This document shows, piece by piece, positions 44,242 to 54,202 of a DNA stretch of 64,000 nt. The notes beneath the pieces were generated by a model. That model was given only the letters and a program-made list of their open reading frames with translations. It did no database searches and was not told where the DNA came from. The position numbers were made by a program, and so were the translations under genes. Source of the stretch: CBDUQI01 sp965369325 (lineage in GTDB: Bacteria; Pseudomonadota; Gammaproteobacteria; Steroidobacterales; JBCBZW01); assembly GCA_965369325.1 (NCBI GenBank), contig CBDUQI010000007.1:1-64000 (forward strand), written 5' to 3'. Within the stretch, counting starts at the first letter, position 1. Each line of letters begins with the position of its first letter.

Positions 44242-47200
44242 CTACGGTGGACATGCAGCCCACCCCTGGGTAGCGGCCAGCATCTGAATCTGCACGACAA
44301 TCGGATCGACAACAGCTCGCTCCGCTGCATCCGTGTTCGCGTTAGGATCCGGAATCGCGAAAAATACCGTCCGAGCGTCCGTGTTCGCGGTGGTAATCGC
44401 AGTGCCATATTGTGAGAGGCCTATGATCTCCGTGCGTGCCTGGGTAGCGGTTTTCCCCGCCGTGTGCTCGACTGTCAGCGCTTCAATAGTACTCTTCATC
44501 GTGGCAAATTCCGGGTTCAATGAGTCCTCCCATTCTTGCACATGTACTTGCTCGTGCGCCTCGACCGCCGCGAGTACATACCACGAAGAGCCGCCCAATG
44601 CATTCAGGTCTGCGATCATTTGGCAGTGATTGGCTTCCGTTGCCACGCCTACTGACGCTTCCCTTACGCCGGGCAACAGTTGAGCTCCAATATCGTAAGT
44701 GCTGTCCGCAAGTACGACTTTGGGTTTCCATTTCTTAGTGGCACAATCGAAGTAGGCCTCGATGTCGACATCGGTGAACGGATCGGGCCTCATGATGCCC
44801 CAGTTACTGCCGGGGGAGATTCGCATGTCTTCTGCGTAAGTCACTGCGGTGACTTCGCCTGATGGCGGCTGCGATCCCACGCAGACGGTTTGCTCCCCGA
44901 CCACTAGTGGCGACGGCGGGCAGTCACGTTCGACCTCGGCGGTGAAGCGACATACATAGTCGCCAAATTCATTCGCGTCAACCGTCAGGGAGTCGCCGTC
45001 ACCGCTCCGAGAGCTAAACGGCTCCATCAAATCGTACGCATATGTCACCGTGGCTGGGGCGACCGGCTCGGTGGACCCACCCTGCTGTCCGCCCGGACAC
45101 TCCACTTCTTTCGTCCCGCCACTGTCCGTGACACCCGATACCGAGCAAGTGAAGGTATCGCCCAGCATCGGCATCGGATCGTCGACGCTGACGGACCCGC
45201 CGGACAAGCTCCCGTTATCGGTGCAGGTGATATTTTCGACACAGCAGTCGGCGGAGACTGAGTAGGGCGGGCAGTTGCATCCCCAGCCGGATACGGACAA
45301 TCCAGTGCCTGGATCGGAACTGATGCTGGACCCATCGGTGCTGACGCTGCCTGAAGCAACAATCTCGAACCGGTTGGTTTGGTGATCAAACGACAAGAAG
45401 TAGGCGACCGACCCTGGCGCCAAACCGCTCATGTTTGGGTAGGTCACTTCTATCGGCGGGTCAAAGCGTGCACCGGCGGGCTGCAGCGTCCAGGCAAACG
45501 GTGGCGCCGCGCCGTCGGGCATAGGCATCGGGACATTATCGAAATGCACCTGATTGAGCGATAAGATCGCAGGGGCGGCCGGGCTCGGGGAACTGCCGTC
45601 GGCGAGCGTCATTGAACCAGCGCGCACCAGCATCTGCAGCCCGTCGATTCCATCGACACCAAGTATCGTATCGGTAGTATTGTCAAAATTGGTTGCATTT
45701 GTCGGATCCAAGCGAGGCAACAATACCGGAGCAGGGAGCGTGTTGTCCGCATTGGGCACCACCACCGTGTCGAGACCGAGCGCTGGAAAACTCCCGGGGA
45801 GGACGGGCTCGCCGTCAACGGCGGTGGCCACCAGGCCGTCCACGTGTACTTTTGCCGCGCCATCGGGGATGTCCAGAAATTCAAATTGTCCCTGCCGATC
45901 GGTTTGCGTGGCGGCCAACGCTTGCCCAGCAACAGTAGCCGTCACCGACGCCCCTTCGATTGGCCGGTTGCCGTTGTCGAGAACCAAGCCCGCGAGCCGA
46001 GTCTCCATATCTTCCTGGCGTTCCAAGCCGAATGCAGTGAATGTCGCGGGAACGCCGGTAAATCCAGGGAACGTCGCGCGTACACGATGATTGCCTTGAT
46101 TAGGACCCAAGGTGAACGCAACTTCGGCGTGCCCCGTGGCGGATGTCGGCACAGTGACCTCGTCCAAAGCATCAACGTTGCCGCCGCCGGTAACGACGCC
46201 AAAAGTGACCGCAACACCCGACACTCCGTTGCGGCCGTCGCTAACCCATACGCGCAACGGTGAAGACAGCGGTGAGGAAACCTCACCACGTTGGTTTTCA
46301 CCTGCCCCGATGTTGATCTGAGTCGGCGGGCCGGAAAACGCTGATGAGAAAAATGTCGCGCTGCCAGCAACATCCCGCGAAGTGGCGATCACCCGGTTGT
46401 TGCCCGAGCCGGCGTCACTGCCGACACGCAGGTACGCTCGGGCCTCGCCAGAGGCGTCCGTGCGCTGTTGAAATAGCATCTGCCCCGCCCAAAGCCATCC
46501 GCACCCAATCGGCCGTCGCTACGCCTCACTTCGAACGTCACCACTTTGTTGGCAAACGGCGTACCGTCTGCGCGCGTCAAACGCACGGCCAGCGGGTCGG
46601 GTAGCATCGTATTTACTTGTGTTTCTTGATGGTTTCCCAATGCCACCTCCAGCCAGGGGCTGTCCACAGGTACTGGCACTTGGAGGACAGTAACGTTCGC
46701 GATTGCGCGATTGCCAACCGCGTCTACCGCTTCAACGAGTAAGATTGTGTCGGCACCGGGGGTCAACGGGACATTTCGAGCCAAAAAGGTGCCGTTGGTG
46801 CCGATTCCGGCGTCCACTTCGGCACTTATCCCGTTCACCGACACCGCGAGGCCCATAAAACCGCTGAGCAGATCGCTGACTCTGCCGACGACATCTGTCG
46901 TGAGATTAATGATTTCCCCGCCATCTAGCGGTGTATCCACATGTACCATCGGCGGCGAACTGTCCTGGACCACCGTGGCCATGGTCGTGGCGCTACGTTC
47001 ACCGTCTGCGGCAATCGCCGTTACCGAAAGCTGGTTTCTCATGTTTGTGGTAAGCGCCACTTCAGCTTCGAAACGTCCGTCCGATACATCGGATGTGCTA
47101 CTGGCCGTCGGCGTTACAATTTGAACCGTTTCTGAGCGCGGCGCTGTCCCGCGAAGAGTTATCGTAGTATCCGCGGTGATCTGGGGGGGCGCGTCGAGCG

Positions 47201-47636
47201 CGACGGGCGAAGGGACGAAGCTTACTGACCACAGCAGGTCCGCCTCGTCGAAACTGCCACTGCGGTCGTGTATCACACGAAAGACCTGTTGCGATTGTCT
47301 AATACTGCCCGCCGGCGAATCGCCAAACGTCAACCGACTCGGGCCGGCCTGCGATAAGAACGGAGATGCGAGAGTCAGATCCGCGACCACGTTACGTGCA
47401 TCTTCGCCGGTGTTGGTCAGCTGCGCACTGTACGTGAGCTCCACCGAATAGCGGTCGAGTCGTTCTTGTTCAAGCAATACGTAATTGCCCACCGTGAGAT
47501 CGGAAAGCTCATTGCGGACAGATTTTCCGTCCCGGATCGAGGCCTCACTTCCCGCGCCCGGAATTGGATCGCAGTACACACCTGTGCTGGCCAAGACCGC
47601 AGCGATCGCGAGCGTTGCTTTCACCAACAGGTTCAT
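44242..47636 (-). pseudogene. Large secreted Ig-like (Big_1) protein with HExxH domain, split by a frameshift
   Basis: Two overlapping frames make one protein of about 1,130 residues. The first (47636-46389) has a signal peptide, tandem beta domains and the start of a Big_1 repeat. The second (46479-44242) continues that repeat at once (LFQQRTDASGEARAYLRVG), has another full Big_1 domain, then a regulatory-like domain, and a Cys-rich part. It ends with a zincin-like segment (AVEAHEQVHVQEW). The junction is a G-run at 46483-46486 (CCCC on the plus strand), and one more G would restore the frame (GRGQMLFQQR). This may be a real frameshift, phase variation, or a sequencing or assembly error. The gene overlaps the PEP-CTERM-like gene by four bases. 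Confidence 0.82.
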
Positions 47637-48244
47637 GCCGGATCAACGTCTGCGGCACCCGAATCAACGCCCAGTCGGAAAGGCGAAACGTCACGGACAG
47701 CTGACCGACAGCCGGTCCAAACGAGAAGCCCAATCGCGACTAGGGAAATCACCGTCGGCTCGTCTATGGGCGTCATACTCGCCAGCGTTGTTAATCCGGA
47801 GTCCAAGAGCGCAAAAGTGTTCGGATCGAATATTTCAAATACCTGCACGCCGGGCAAACTCGAGGAGTCCAGCCACAGGAACTCCACCGCGAAACCACTA
47901 AGGGTTTCATCAACCAGAACTCCACCGCTATTCGCGAGCGCATCGTAGGCAGCGGGGAGGCCGATACCGGAGCTGAGAATGATCTCATCCCAAGCGGCAT
48001 CTATTACCGTGGAGGACGATATTGACAGTGATGCTTCATCATACAGCGCCGGGTCGAACCAGATGCTGAAAGATTCAATTGCGGTGCCAAGACCAAGTGA
48101 CCCGTCGTTTGTTAACGAGTACTCGTATCGGTACGAATCGCCGCCCAGTGAAATCAAATCCGCATCGATCACGATTGCATGAGCAGTGCCCGCTATACCT
48201 AAGGCGCAAGCAGTGAACGTCCGGGCCAAATTTGTGTTTATCAT
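47633..48244 (-). CDS. Exported protein with PEP-CTERM-like C-terminal anchor
   Basis: The 203-residue protein has an N-terminal signal peptide (TACALGIAGTAHA) and an acidic beta-rich middle. The C-terminus reads DEPTVISLVAIGLLVWTGCR followed by arginines and a further 25 residues. This resembles PEP-CTERM sorting signals (Pro-Glu-Pro, helix, basic cluster), but with Asp-Glu-Pro and an unusual extension. The middle resembles the exported domain usual for such proteins (YRYEYSLTNDGSLGLGTAIESFSIWFDP). Its stop overlaps the next gene's start. No exosortase gene is in the window. Confidence 0.68.
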   Translation of the reverse strand: MINTNLARTFTACALGIAGTAHAIVIDADLISLGGDSYRYEYSLTNDGSLGLGTAIESFSIWFDPALYDEASLSISSSTVIDAAWDEIILSSGIGLPAAYDALANSGGVLVDETLSGFAVEFLWLDSSSLPGVQVFEIFDPNTFALLDSGLTTLASMTPIDEPTVISLVAIGLLVWTGCRSAVRDVSPFRLGVDSGAADVDPA

Positions 48245-48281
48245 TGAGCGCTCCAAGCACTACCACTGTGTTCGCTGGGGA

Positions 48282-48947
48282 TCAAGATAGCAGTCGCCTT
48301 CCAAGGTGACTCGGCAAAATTTGTGATTCGTTCGTTGTCGCAGGCGATTTACTTTGGCTTCGTTGATCACCTATCTGCTGACGGAACACCCGCGGGCACA
48401 GACCTGTGAAACGACGAAACGCCCGTTCGAAGGTCCGAAGATCGCCAAAGCCGACGTCATGTGCAATCGTGGTGATCGTCAGATCTGTGCTCATTAGCTC
48501 GATGGCACGCTGTATCCGCAGATCGCTTAGCCACCGTTTGAATGTCATCCCGGTATGTTGCTTGAAGTAACGCGAGAAGTAGGTTTTCTCGAGCCCCGCC
48601 ACTCTGGCGGCTACCGCAAGATTGAGATGGTCGGCATAATGATCGTGGACAAATCGAATAACGCGATTTAGGCGAGGGCATCCGGAACCTCCCAGGGCAA
48701 GTTCAAGTAGATTTTTTGTCGCCACACCGCCCCCTTTACACGCCACCCTCAACGCCCGAACACAGGCGAGCAGCTCATTGCGCGCTCGGCCGCTGGTCAT
48801 TCTGGCGTCGCGGCTACTGAGCCACCACGCTGGGATATAGTGCAGTTTCGGGTAGCGATCTCGCACCCAGTTACACAGATCGGCTTTTGGGAGGCGGCAT
48901 GCATTTACCTCGCTGAATGTCTCTGACTGGGGGTAATCTCTCCGCAC
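48282..48947 (-). CDS. AraC-family transcriptional regulator
   Basis: The 221-residue protein has a short N-terminal region without a recognisable sensor domain and a C-terminal AraC double helix-turn-helix. The motifs are LAVAARVAGLEKTYFSRYFKQHTGMTFKRWL, shown here in part as LEKTYFSRYFKQHTG, then ITTIAHDVGFGDLRTFERAF. The start codon is GTG. It is divergent from the Tm-1-like gene and probably controls that gene and the following flavoprotein, with the inverted repeat at 48958-48973 as a candidate site. Confidence 0.88.
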   Translation of the reverse strand: MRRDYPQSETFSEVNACRLPKADLCNWVRDRYPKLHYIPAWWLSSRDARMTSGRARNELLACVRALRVACKGGGVATKNLLELALGGSGCPRLNRVIRFVHDHYADHLNLAVAARVAGLEKTYFSRYFKQHTGMTFKRWLSDLRIQRAIELMSTDLTITTIAHDVGFGDLRTFERAFRRFTGLCPRVFRQQIGDQRSQSKSPATTNESQILPSHLGRRLLS

Positions 48948-48957
48948 ATCTGTCGCT

Positions 48958-48973
48958 CATCGAACATTCGATG
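48958..48973. promoter_or_regulatory. Inverted repeat between divergent AraC and Tm-1-like genes
   Basis: CATCGAA (48958-48964) and TTCGATG (48967-48973) are perfect reverse complements with a two-base spacer. They lie 10 bases from the AraC start and about 100 bases from the Tm-1-like start. Position suits an operator. AraC proteins usually bind direct repeats, so another regulator is possible. Confidence 0.45.
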
Positions 48974-49074
48974 CGTTATTATCTAAGATCGGGATTTTTC
49001 AACGCGCTGCTAGACCAGCGGCGATCGAATCTAGCAGCAACAGACGCTTAATCGCCCAAAGCAGGAAATACTTC

Positions 49075-50313
49075 ATGAACAAGACGGTAAAGGTGCTGGT
49101 CATCGGCACCTACGACACCAAGTCTGATGAACTCGAATACCTCGCACAAAAGATTAAATCGCAGGGCGGTGTCGTTGTCTGCATGGACGTTGGCGTACTG
49201 GGAGATCCGAAAGGTGCAGTCGACCACAGCAAACACGCGGTTGCCGAGTCGGCGGGCAGTACGATCGAGAAAATTGTCGCGCTGGGTGATGAGAACTCTG
49301 CAATGCAGGTGATGGCCGAAGGCGCGTCTGCATTGACACGAAAGCTGCACGCGTCCGGCGAGATAAATGCCATGATCGCGCTGGGCGGCACCATGGGGAC
49401 CGATCTGGCGCTCGATTGCGCCCAGGCGTTGCCGATGGGCGTGCCCAAGTACGTAGTATCGACGGTGTCGTATTCGCCGATTATCAATGCCGGGCGGCTG
49501 GCGGCCGATGTGCAGATGATTCTGTGGGCCGGCGGCCTCTACGGACTGAACAGCCTGTGCAAGTCCTCGCTAAGTCAGGCGGCTGGCGCGGTCGTGGGCG
49601 CGGCCCGGGCGGCAGAGCCGCCTCAGTTCGACCGACCCGTGGTAGGCATGACTAGTCTCGGCAAGTCGTGCCTGAGTTACATGGTGACGCTCAAGCCAGA
49701 ACTCGAGCGGCGCGGTTTTGAGGTCGCGGTTTTTCACGCGACAGGGATGGGTGGGCGTGCCTTTGAGAGCCTCGCCGCACAGGGCTCGTTTGCGGTCGTC
49801 ATGGATTTCGCCCTGCCGGAACTTGGCAATCTCATCAACGGCTCCATCATCAACGGCGGCCGGAGTCGAATGATGAACGCCGGTCGCCAGGGCATTCCCC
49901 AGCTAGTCGCGCCGGGGTGCGTGGACCTCATCGATCTGCCCACATGGCAGGAGGTGCCGGAGAAATTCAGCGACCGACCCTACCATGCGCACAACCGACT
50001 GATTGCCTCCGTCGCGCTAAACCTGCAGGAACGTCGAGCGACGGCGAGGGCCATCGGTGAGCGACTGCACAAGGCGACGGCACCGGTGCACCTGGTGCTT
50101 CCGAACCTCGGCATCGAAGAGTGGGATCGTGAAGGCGGCGACGCGCACGATCCTCAGGGCCTCGCCGCGTTCCTCGACGAGATGCGCAGCGCGATTCGCC
50201 CGCCCATCGCGATGACCGAGATCGACGCGCATATCAACGACCCGGCGTTCTGTGCAACCGTGCTTGAGATCTTCGACGGCTGGGTTGCCGACGGAACCGT
50301 CACCAAGCGATAA
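49075..50313 (+). CDS. Tm-1-like ATP-binding protein (UPF0261)
   Basis: The 412-residue protein matches the UPF0261/Tm-1-like family over its length: VLVIGTYDTKSDELEYL, VVCMDVGVLG, MIALGGTMGTDLAL, PKYVVSTVSYSP, TSLGKSCLSYM, VFHATGMGGRAFE, then GCVDLIDL. The family binds ATP at the N-terminus; plant Tm-1 inhibits viral replication, and bacterial roles are unclear. AGGAA seven bases before the ATG supports the start. It is followed after 33 bases by the flavoprotein gene and is probably one transcript with it. Confidence 0.9.
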   Translation: MNKTVKVLVIGTYDTKSDELEYLAQKIKSQGGVVVCMDVGVLGDPKGAVDHSKHAVAESAGSTIEKIVALGDENSAMQVMAEGASALTRKLHASGEINAMIALGGTMGTDLALDCAQALPMGVPKYVVSTVSYSPIINAGRLAADVQMILWAGGLYGLNSLCKSSLSQAAGAVVGAARAAEPPQFDRPVVGMTSLGKSCLSYMVTLKPELERRGFEVAVFHATGMGGRAFESLAAQGSFAVVMDFALPELGNLINGSIINGGRSRMMNAGRQGIPQLVAPGCVDLIDLPTWQEVPEKFSDRPYHAHNRLIASVALNLQERRATARAIGERLHKATAPVHLVLPNLGIEEWDREGGDAHDPQGLAAFLDEMRSAIRPPIAMTEIDAHINDPAFCATVLEIFDGWVADGTVTKR

Positions 50314-50346
50314 CATGAATACTCGACAACGCAAAGCGGGATCAAC

Positions 50347-52398
50347 GTGAGCACCACCAATCGTTATGACATCCTTTTCGAGCCGGTAAGGATCGGCCCA
50401 GTGTTCGCGCCCAACCGGTTTTATTCCGTGCCGCACGCAACCGGTCACTCGGCGCTGATGCCCAATGGATCCATTGGTATTCGCGAGATGAAAGCGCGGG
50501 GCGGATGGGGCGTGGTGAGCATGCAGTTGGCCGAAATCGATCCGACTTCGGACATCTCCAACTTGCCCCTGGAAAAATTCTGGAACCAGAGCGATGTTCG
50601 CGCCCACGCGCACATGATTGAGAAAGTGAAAGCGCACGGGGCGATCACTGCGGTGGAACTCGGCCACACAGGGCTGCGCTCACGTAATCTCGCGACTGGC
50701 TATCCACCGATGGCTCCCTCCTCGCTACCAATCCTCAAACCCGTCGTCCCGGTGCATGCCAAGGCGATGACGAAGGCCGACATCCGTGAGTTCCGCCTTA
50801 GCCATCGCAAAGCCGTTCGGCGAGCCGTCCAGGCCGGTTACGACATTGTTTACGTCTACGCGGCCCACGAGGCCTCGCTGCTCTCGCACTTCCTGAATCC
50901 GGCGCTTAACCACCGCTGCGATGAATACGGTGGCTCCCTAAAAAACCGTGTACGTCTGATTCGGGAAGTGCTCGAAGACGCACACGATGAAGTCGCCGGC
51001 GAAGTGGCGATCGCCATTCGGTTTGCCGTACACAACCCCGACTCCGGCAGCGCGCTAAAGAGCGATGGGGAGGGTTACGAGGCGGTGGAGATGCTCGCCG
51101 ATCTGCCGGATCTGTGGGACGTCAACATCACCGGCTGGTCCAACGATAGCGGCACGTCGAAGTTCGATGATGAAGGTTTCCAGGACGAGTTCACGGCATT
51201 CCTCAGGACGTTAACTGCAAAACCAGTCGTGGGCGTAGGCCGGTACACCACGCCCGACCGCATGGTCAGCATGGTGAAAAAGGGACACCTGGACTTCATC
51301 GGCGCAGCACGACCCTCAATCGCCGACCCCTATCTGCCGAACAAAATCCGCGAAGGACGCATTGAGGACATTCGTGAGTGTATCGGCTGCAATATTTGCG
51401 CGGCCCACGACGCCTACTCCGTCCCGATTCGTTGCACGCAGAACCCGACGATCAGCGAGGAGTGGCGGCGCAACTGGCACCCAGAAGAGGTCCCCGCCAC
51501 CAGCGCACCTGAGTCGATACTGGTTATCGGCAGCGGCCCCGCCGCAATGGAATGTGCGTTAACGCTTGGCCGGGCTGGGCATGAAGTCACTATCGCCGAA
51601 AAACAAAACGAGCTGGGCGGCCGCGTCAGACGGGAGAGCGAACTGCCTGGCCTCGCCGCCTGGCGTCGGGTGATCGATTATCGGCTTTACCAACTGCGCC
51701 AGATGGACAAGGTCAACATCTACCCCGGCAGCGAGGTGGATGTGGGAATGGCAACCGAGTTCGGCGCCGACCACATCGTGGTGGCGACGGGTGCATCATG
51801 GCGACGCGACGGCGTGGGCAGTACTAACTACGCGGGGTTCGACTGGCTCGATCAGCTCAACGTCTACACGCCGGATGACATCCTCGCCGGCCAGTTGCCC
51901 TCCGGCCCGGTCTTGGTCTACGACGACGACCACTACTACATGGGCGCTGTGATCGCCGAGAAGCTGGCGCTGGCGGGACGCGCAGTCAGCATCGTCTGCC
52001 CGCTGCCGACACTGGCTTCCTGGACCAACTACACGATGGAGCAATCACGCTACGTCACTAGGTTGCACAGCCTTAACGTCAACATGCACTCCGGCTGTTA
52101 CCTCACAAGAAGCGACGACGGCGGGTTAGAAGTCCGGCGCGGCGATATCAGCGAGGTGGTACACCGGCTGGCGATCAAAAGCCTGGTCCTGGTCACAGCG
52201 CAACAGGGCTCGACCGCGCTTGCCGATGCGTTGACGGACAACCTTGGCGAGACGAAGGTGACGGCCATTGGTGACTGCATTGCGCCAGGCACCATCCAGG
52301 CCGCCGTATTCGCCGGTCATCTCGCCGCGCGTGAACTGCTTGGCCACGAACCTGACGACCGAGTTTACCGACGCGAAGAAGCGATACTGCGTATCTAG
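50347..52398 (+). CDS. Trimethylamine-dehydrogenase-like iron-sulfur flavoprotein (OYE family)
   Basis: The 683-residue protein has an N-terminal FMN barrel (about 1-350), a 4Fe-4S site (CIGCNICAAHDAYSVPIRC, about 350) and C-terminal FAD/ADP-binding domains. It aligns over its length with trimethylamine and dimethylamine dehydrogenases. The active-site Tyr and His are kept (IVYVYAAHEAS), but the Cys that covalently holds FMN in those enzymes is Ala31 (VPHATGHS). It may demethylate a different methylated amine or betaine, as related demethylases do. The start is GTG. A decayed copy of its 3' part lies at 55210-55352. Confidence 0.9.
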   Translation: MSTTNRYDILFEPVRIGPVFAPNRFYSVPHATGHSALMPNGSIGIREMKARGGWGVVSMQLAEIDPTSDISNLPLEKFWNQSDVRAHAHMIEKVKAHGAITAVELGHTGLRSRNLATGYPPMAPSSLPILKPVVPVHAKAMTKADIREFRLSHRKAVRRAVQAGYDIVYVYAAHEASLLSHFLNPALNHRCDEYGGSLKNRVRLIREVLEDAHDEVAGEVAIAIRFAVHNPDSGSALKSDGEGYEAVEMLADLPDLWDVNITGWSNDSGTSKFDDEGFQDEFTAFLRTLTAKPVVGVGRYTTPDRMVSMVKKGHLDFIGAARPSIADPYLPNKIREGRIEDIRECIGCNICAAHDAYSVPIRCTQNPTISEEWRRNWHPEEVPATSAPESILVIGSGPAAMECALTLGRAGHEVTIAEKQNELGGRVRRESELPGLAAWRRVIDYRLYQLRQMDKVNIYPGSEVDVGMATEFGADHIVVATGASWRRDGVGSTNYAGFDWLDQLNVYTPDDILAGQLPSGPVLVYDDDHYYMGAVIAEKLALAGRAVSIVCPLPTLASWTNYTMEQSRYVTRLHSLNVNMHSGCYLTRSDDGGLEVRRGDISEVVHRLAIKSLVLVTAQQGSTALADALTDNLGETKVTAIGDCIAPGTIQAAVFAGHLAARELLGHEPDDRVYRREEAILRI

Positions 52399-52478
52399 AC
52401 TAGGGTTGTCTTCGCAGGATCGAGTGGCACCCCGAACTTGTTAGGCTCGTCAAAACACCATGCCGACCTATCAGCAAC

Positions 52479-53447
52479 TCACGCGTAGCCGTAGAAGGCA
52501 CTGACATCCAGCATGTCCTGTACTACCGGCTCTCCTTGAGTTAGGGGCGAGTAGAGTGGATCCAGCGAGCGATGACGATACAGTGTATCCGTCGGCGCCG
52601 ACTGGCCCTGCGGCTGGTAGTCGCTGGTCGGATTGTTGATCTGCCAGATCGCCCATATGCGGTCCACATTGCAGTGATTCAGGAAGAACACCGGATCGTT
52701 GGGTGATGTTCCCGGCAGCATGTCGCCGCCGACCCAGACATGCACAAGATTGTGCGTCATCGGCGCCTGGGCAGCTGGCACCCACCCTTCCATACGATTC
52801 CGGAAGGCGTCGGACGAGGCGTCCCAGTTCGGGCGATCGTAAACTGGATCAGCGAGGGCGCTGTCTACGTGCGCCGTTCGCGGCAGGCGCGGCGCAGATC
52901 TCCCGAATTGTCTGCGCAAGCCTCGGTCGGTGGCGCGCAATTGGCCGTTTGGATCCTGCTCGACGTTGACGACGAAGTCCGCTTTGGTGAATGGACCATC
53001 GGCAACCTCATCGCCCACCAACTGACCGTCACCGCCGACGACACGCCAGATGGGTGCGGTACGGCGCTGTTGAGTAAGTGTAAGGTCGCCCCCATCCGCC
53101 GTCCAGTCCCAGTAAGGCATCCCGAAGTCGTCGGGACCCAATCCCAACACCCGCTGCATCTGCCGCTCGAGTGAAAGCAGGTACCAGCGATGCCACGGGA
53201 GGAAGACGGGTCCCATGTGAGCCGCGTTGCGGCTGCTGCCGTTCGACATCACACTCATGGCCCAGGAATGCCAAATGACGAAAAGGTCCCAGGTGGACAA
53301 CGCGCGTGTACCAGCCAAAGGTCCTGCGTTAATGCCGATGTCCGACGTCGACATCCCGGACTGCTCCAGCTTCAGTCGCCTACATGATTCGATAAATCGG
53401 TCGCGGTCCTGATCGTTCTGCAATATGTTACGTCGTGTTGCTACCAT
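52479..53447 (-). CDS. Tyrosinase/polyphenol oxidase (type 3 copper)
   Basis: The 322-residue enzyme has both copper sites of the tyrosinase central domain. CuA: WHSWAMSV, then HMGPVFLPWHRWYLLSLE. CuB: HNLVHVWVGG, then DPVFFLNHCNVDRIWAIWQ. It would oxidise phenols to quinones. No signal peptide is visible. The ATG at 53447 overlaps the stop of the caddie-like gene (TGATG) and has AGGAG eight bases upstream, so expression is coupled. Substrate and product are not predictable. Confidence 0.93.
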   Translation of the reverse strand: MVATRRNILQNDQDRDRFIESCRRLKLEQSGMSTSDIGINAGPLAGTRALSTWDLFVIWHSWAMSVMSNGSSRNAAHMGPVFLPWHRWYLLSLERQMQRVLGLGPDDFGMPYWDWTADGGDLTLTQQRRTAPIWRVVGGDGQLVGDEVADGPFTKADFVVNVEQDPNGQLRATDRGLRRQFGRSAPRLPRTAHVDSALADPVYDRPNWDASSDAFRNRMEGWVPAAQAPMTHNLVHVWVGGDMLPGTSPNDPVFFLNHCNVDRIWAIWQINNPTSDYQPQGQSAPTDTLYRHRSLDPLYSPLTQGEPVVQDMLDVSAFYGYA

Positions 53448-54040
53448 CAACCCATCTCCTGTTTGCTGGTGAGCGCCGGGAAATCGTCGGGAAAGGCGTC
53501 GATCACCTGCTTCATCAGCTCGAGCGCCGAGGCAGTCGTGTAGTTCGGCAAGCCGTGATAGTGCACGTTGCCATCATCGCTCACTCCCATGTGCGCTCCC
53601 AATGGCTCGCCATCGATCTGAACTTCGTACGACGTCTTGAGTCGGATAACGTGCCCTTTGTATTGCGCTGTACGAATTGAGGCATGAGCCTGTGAATCGT
53701 GTCTTTCACCGTGAGCTGCCGCCCGCTCAGTTTCGTACGTTCGCAGTACCGCCTCTTTGCGCAGCGGCCCCTCCGCCGACTGCCCAAGCGCGGCTGCCAC
53801 GCTGATAACCGGGGCAAAGGCGTGTGCCGTGTGCCCCGCCGTAGGAGTCTTCACGGGCGGCGCCATAAGTGCAGTCGGGTCGGGGCGATAAACGCTGGTA
53901 ACCGTGTGGCGAAGCTCTTGCTTGCCGGCATCCCACCCGGTCGCCGTTTGAGCTTCGACCTGAGTCAGGTTGCAGGTGCAAGGAGGAGCGCAGCAACAAG
54001 GTTTGCAGCCGCAATACGGATTGAGACTATTAGATGTCAT
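53447..54040 (-). CDS. Tyrosinase cofactor (MelC1/caddie-like) with Cys-rich N-terminus
   Basis: The 197-residue protein has the MelC1-like pattern in its C-terminal half: YKGHVIRL, YEVQIDGEPLGAHMGVSDDG, NVHYHGLPNY, then ALELMKQVIDAF. MelC1 proteins bring copper to the partner tyrosinase. Unlike Streptomyces MelC1 it has no evident signal peptide. Instead it carries a dense Cys cluster near the N-terminus (YCGCKPCCCAPPCTCNL), possibly a copper store. The ATG at 54040 has GAGGG seven bases upstream. It is coupled to the tyrosinase. Confidence 0.75.
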   Translation of the reverse strand: MTSNSLNPYCGCKPCCCAPPCTCNLTQVEAQTATGWDAGKQELRHTVTSVYRPDPTALMAPPVKTPTAGHTAHAFAPVISVAAALGQSAEGPLRKEAVLRTYETERAAAHGERHDSQAHASIRTAQYKGHVIRLKTSYEVQIDGEPLGAHMGVSDDGNVHYHGLPNYTTASALELMKQVIDAFPDDFPALTSKQEMG

Positions 54041-54202
54041 GAGTGTACCCTCGGATGTAGGCGATCGACGCACTTAACTTGTTAGTGTCCCGAATGATCC
54101 ACTGTTCGCACATCACGGTCGTACCTCCCCCCCACACCACCGGAGGGCGAGGGCGTATCTCAAGATGTGGTGGATTGCGGCGGCATCGACTAGACTCGGG
54201 GA

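Noticed and set aside
50017..50667. Open frame of 216 codons on the minus strand
   Set aside because: It crosses two well-supported plus-strand genes (Tm-1-like and flavoprotein).
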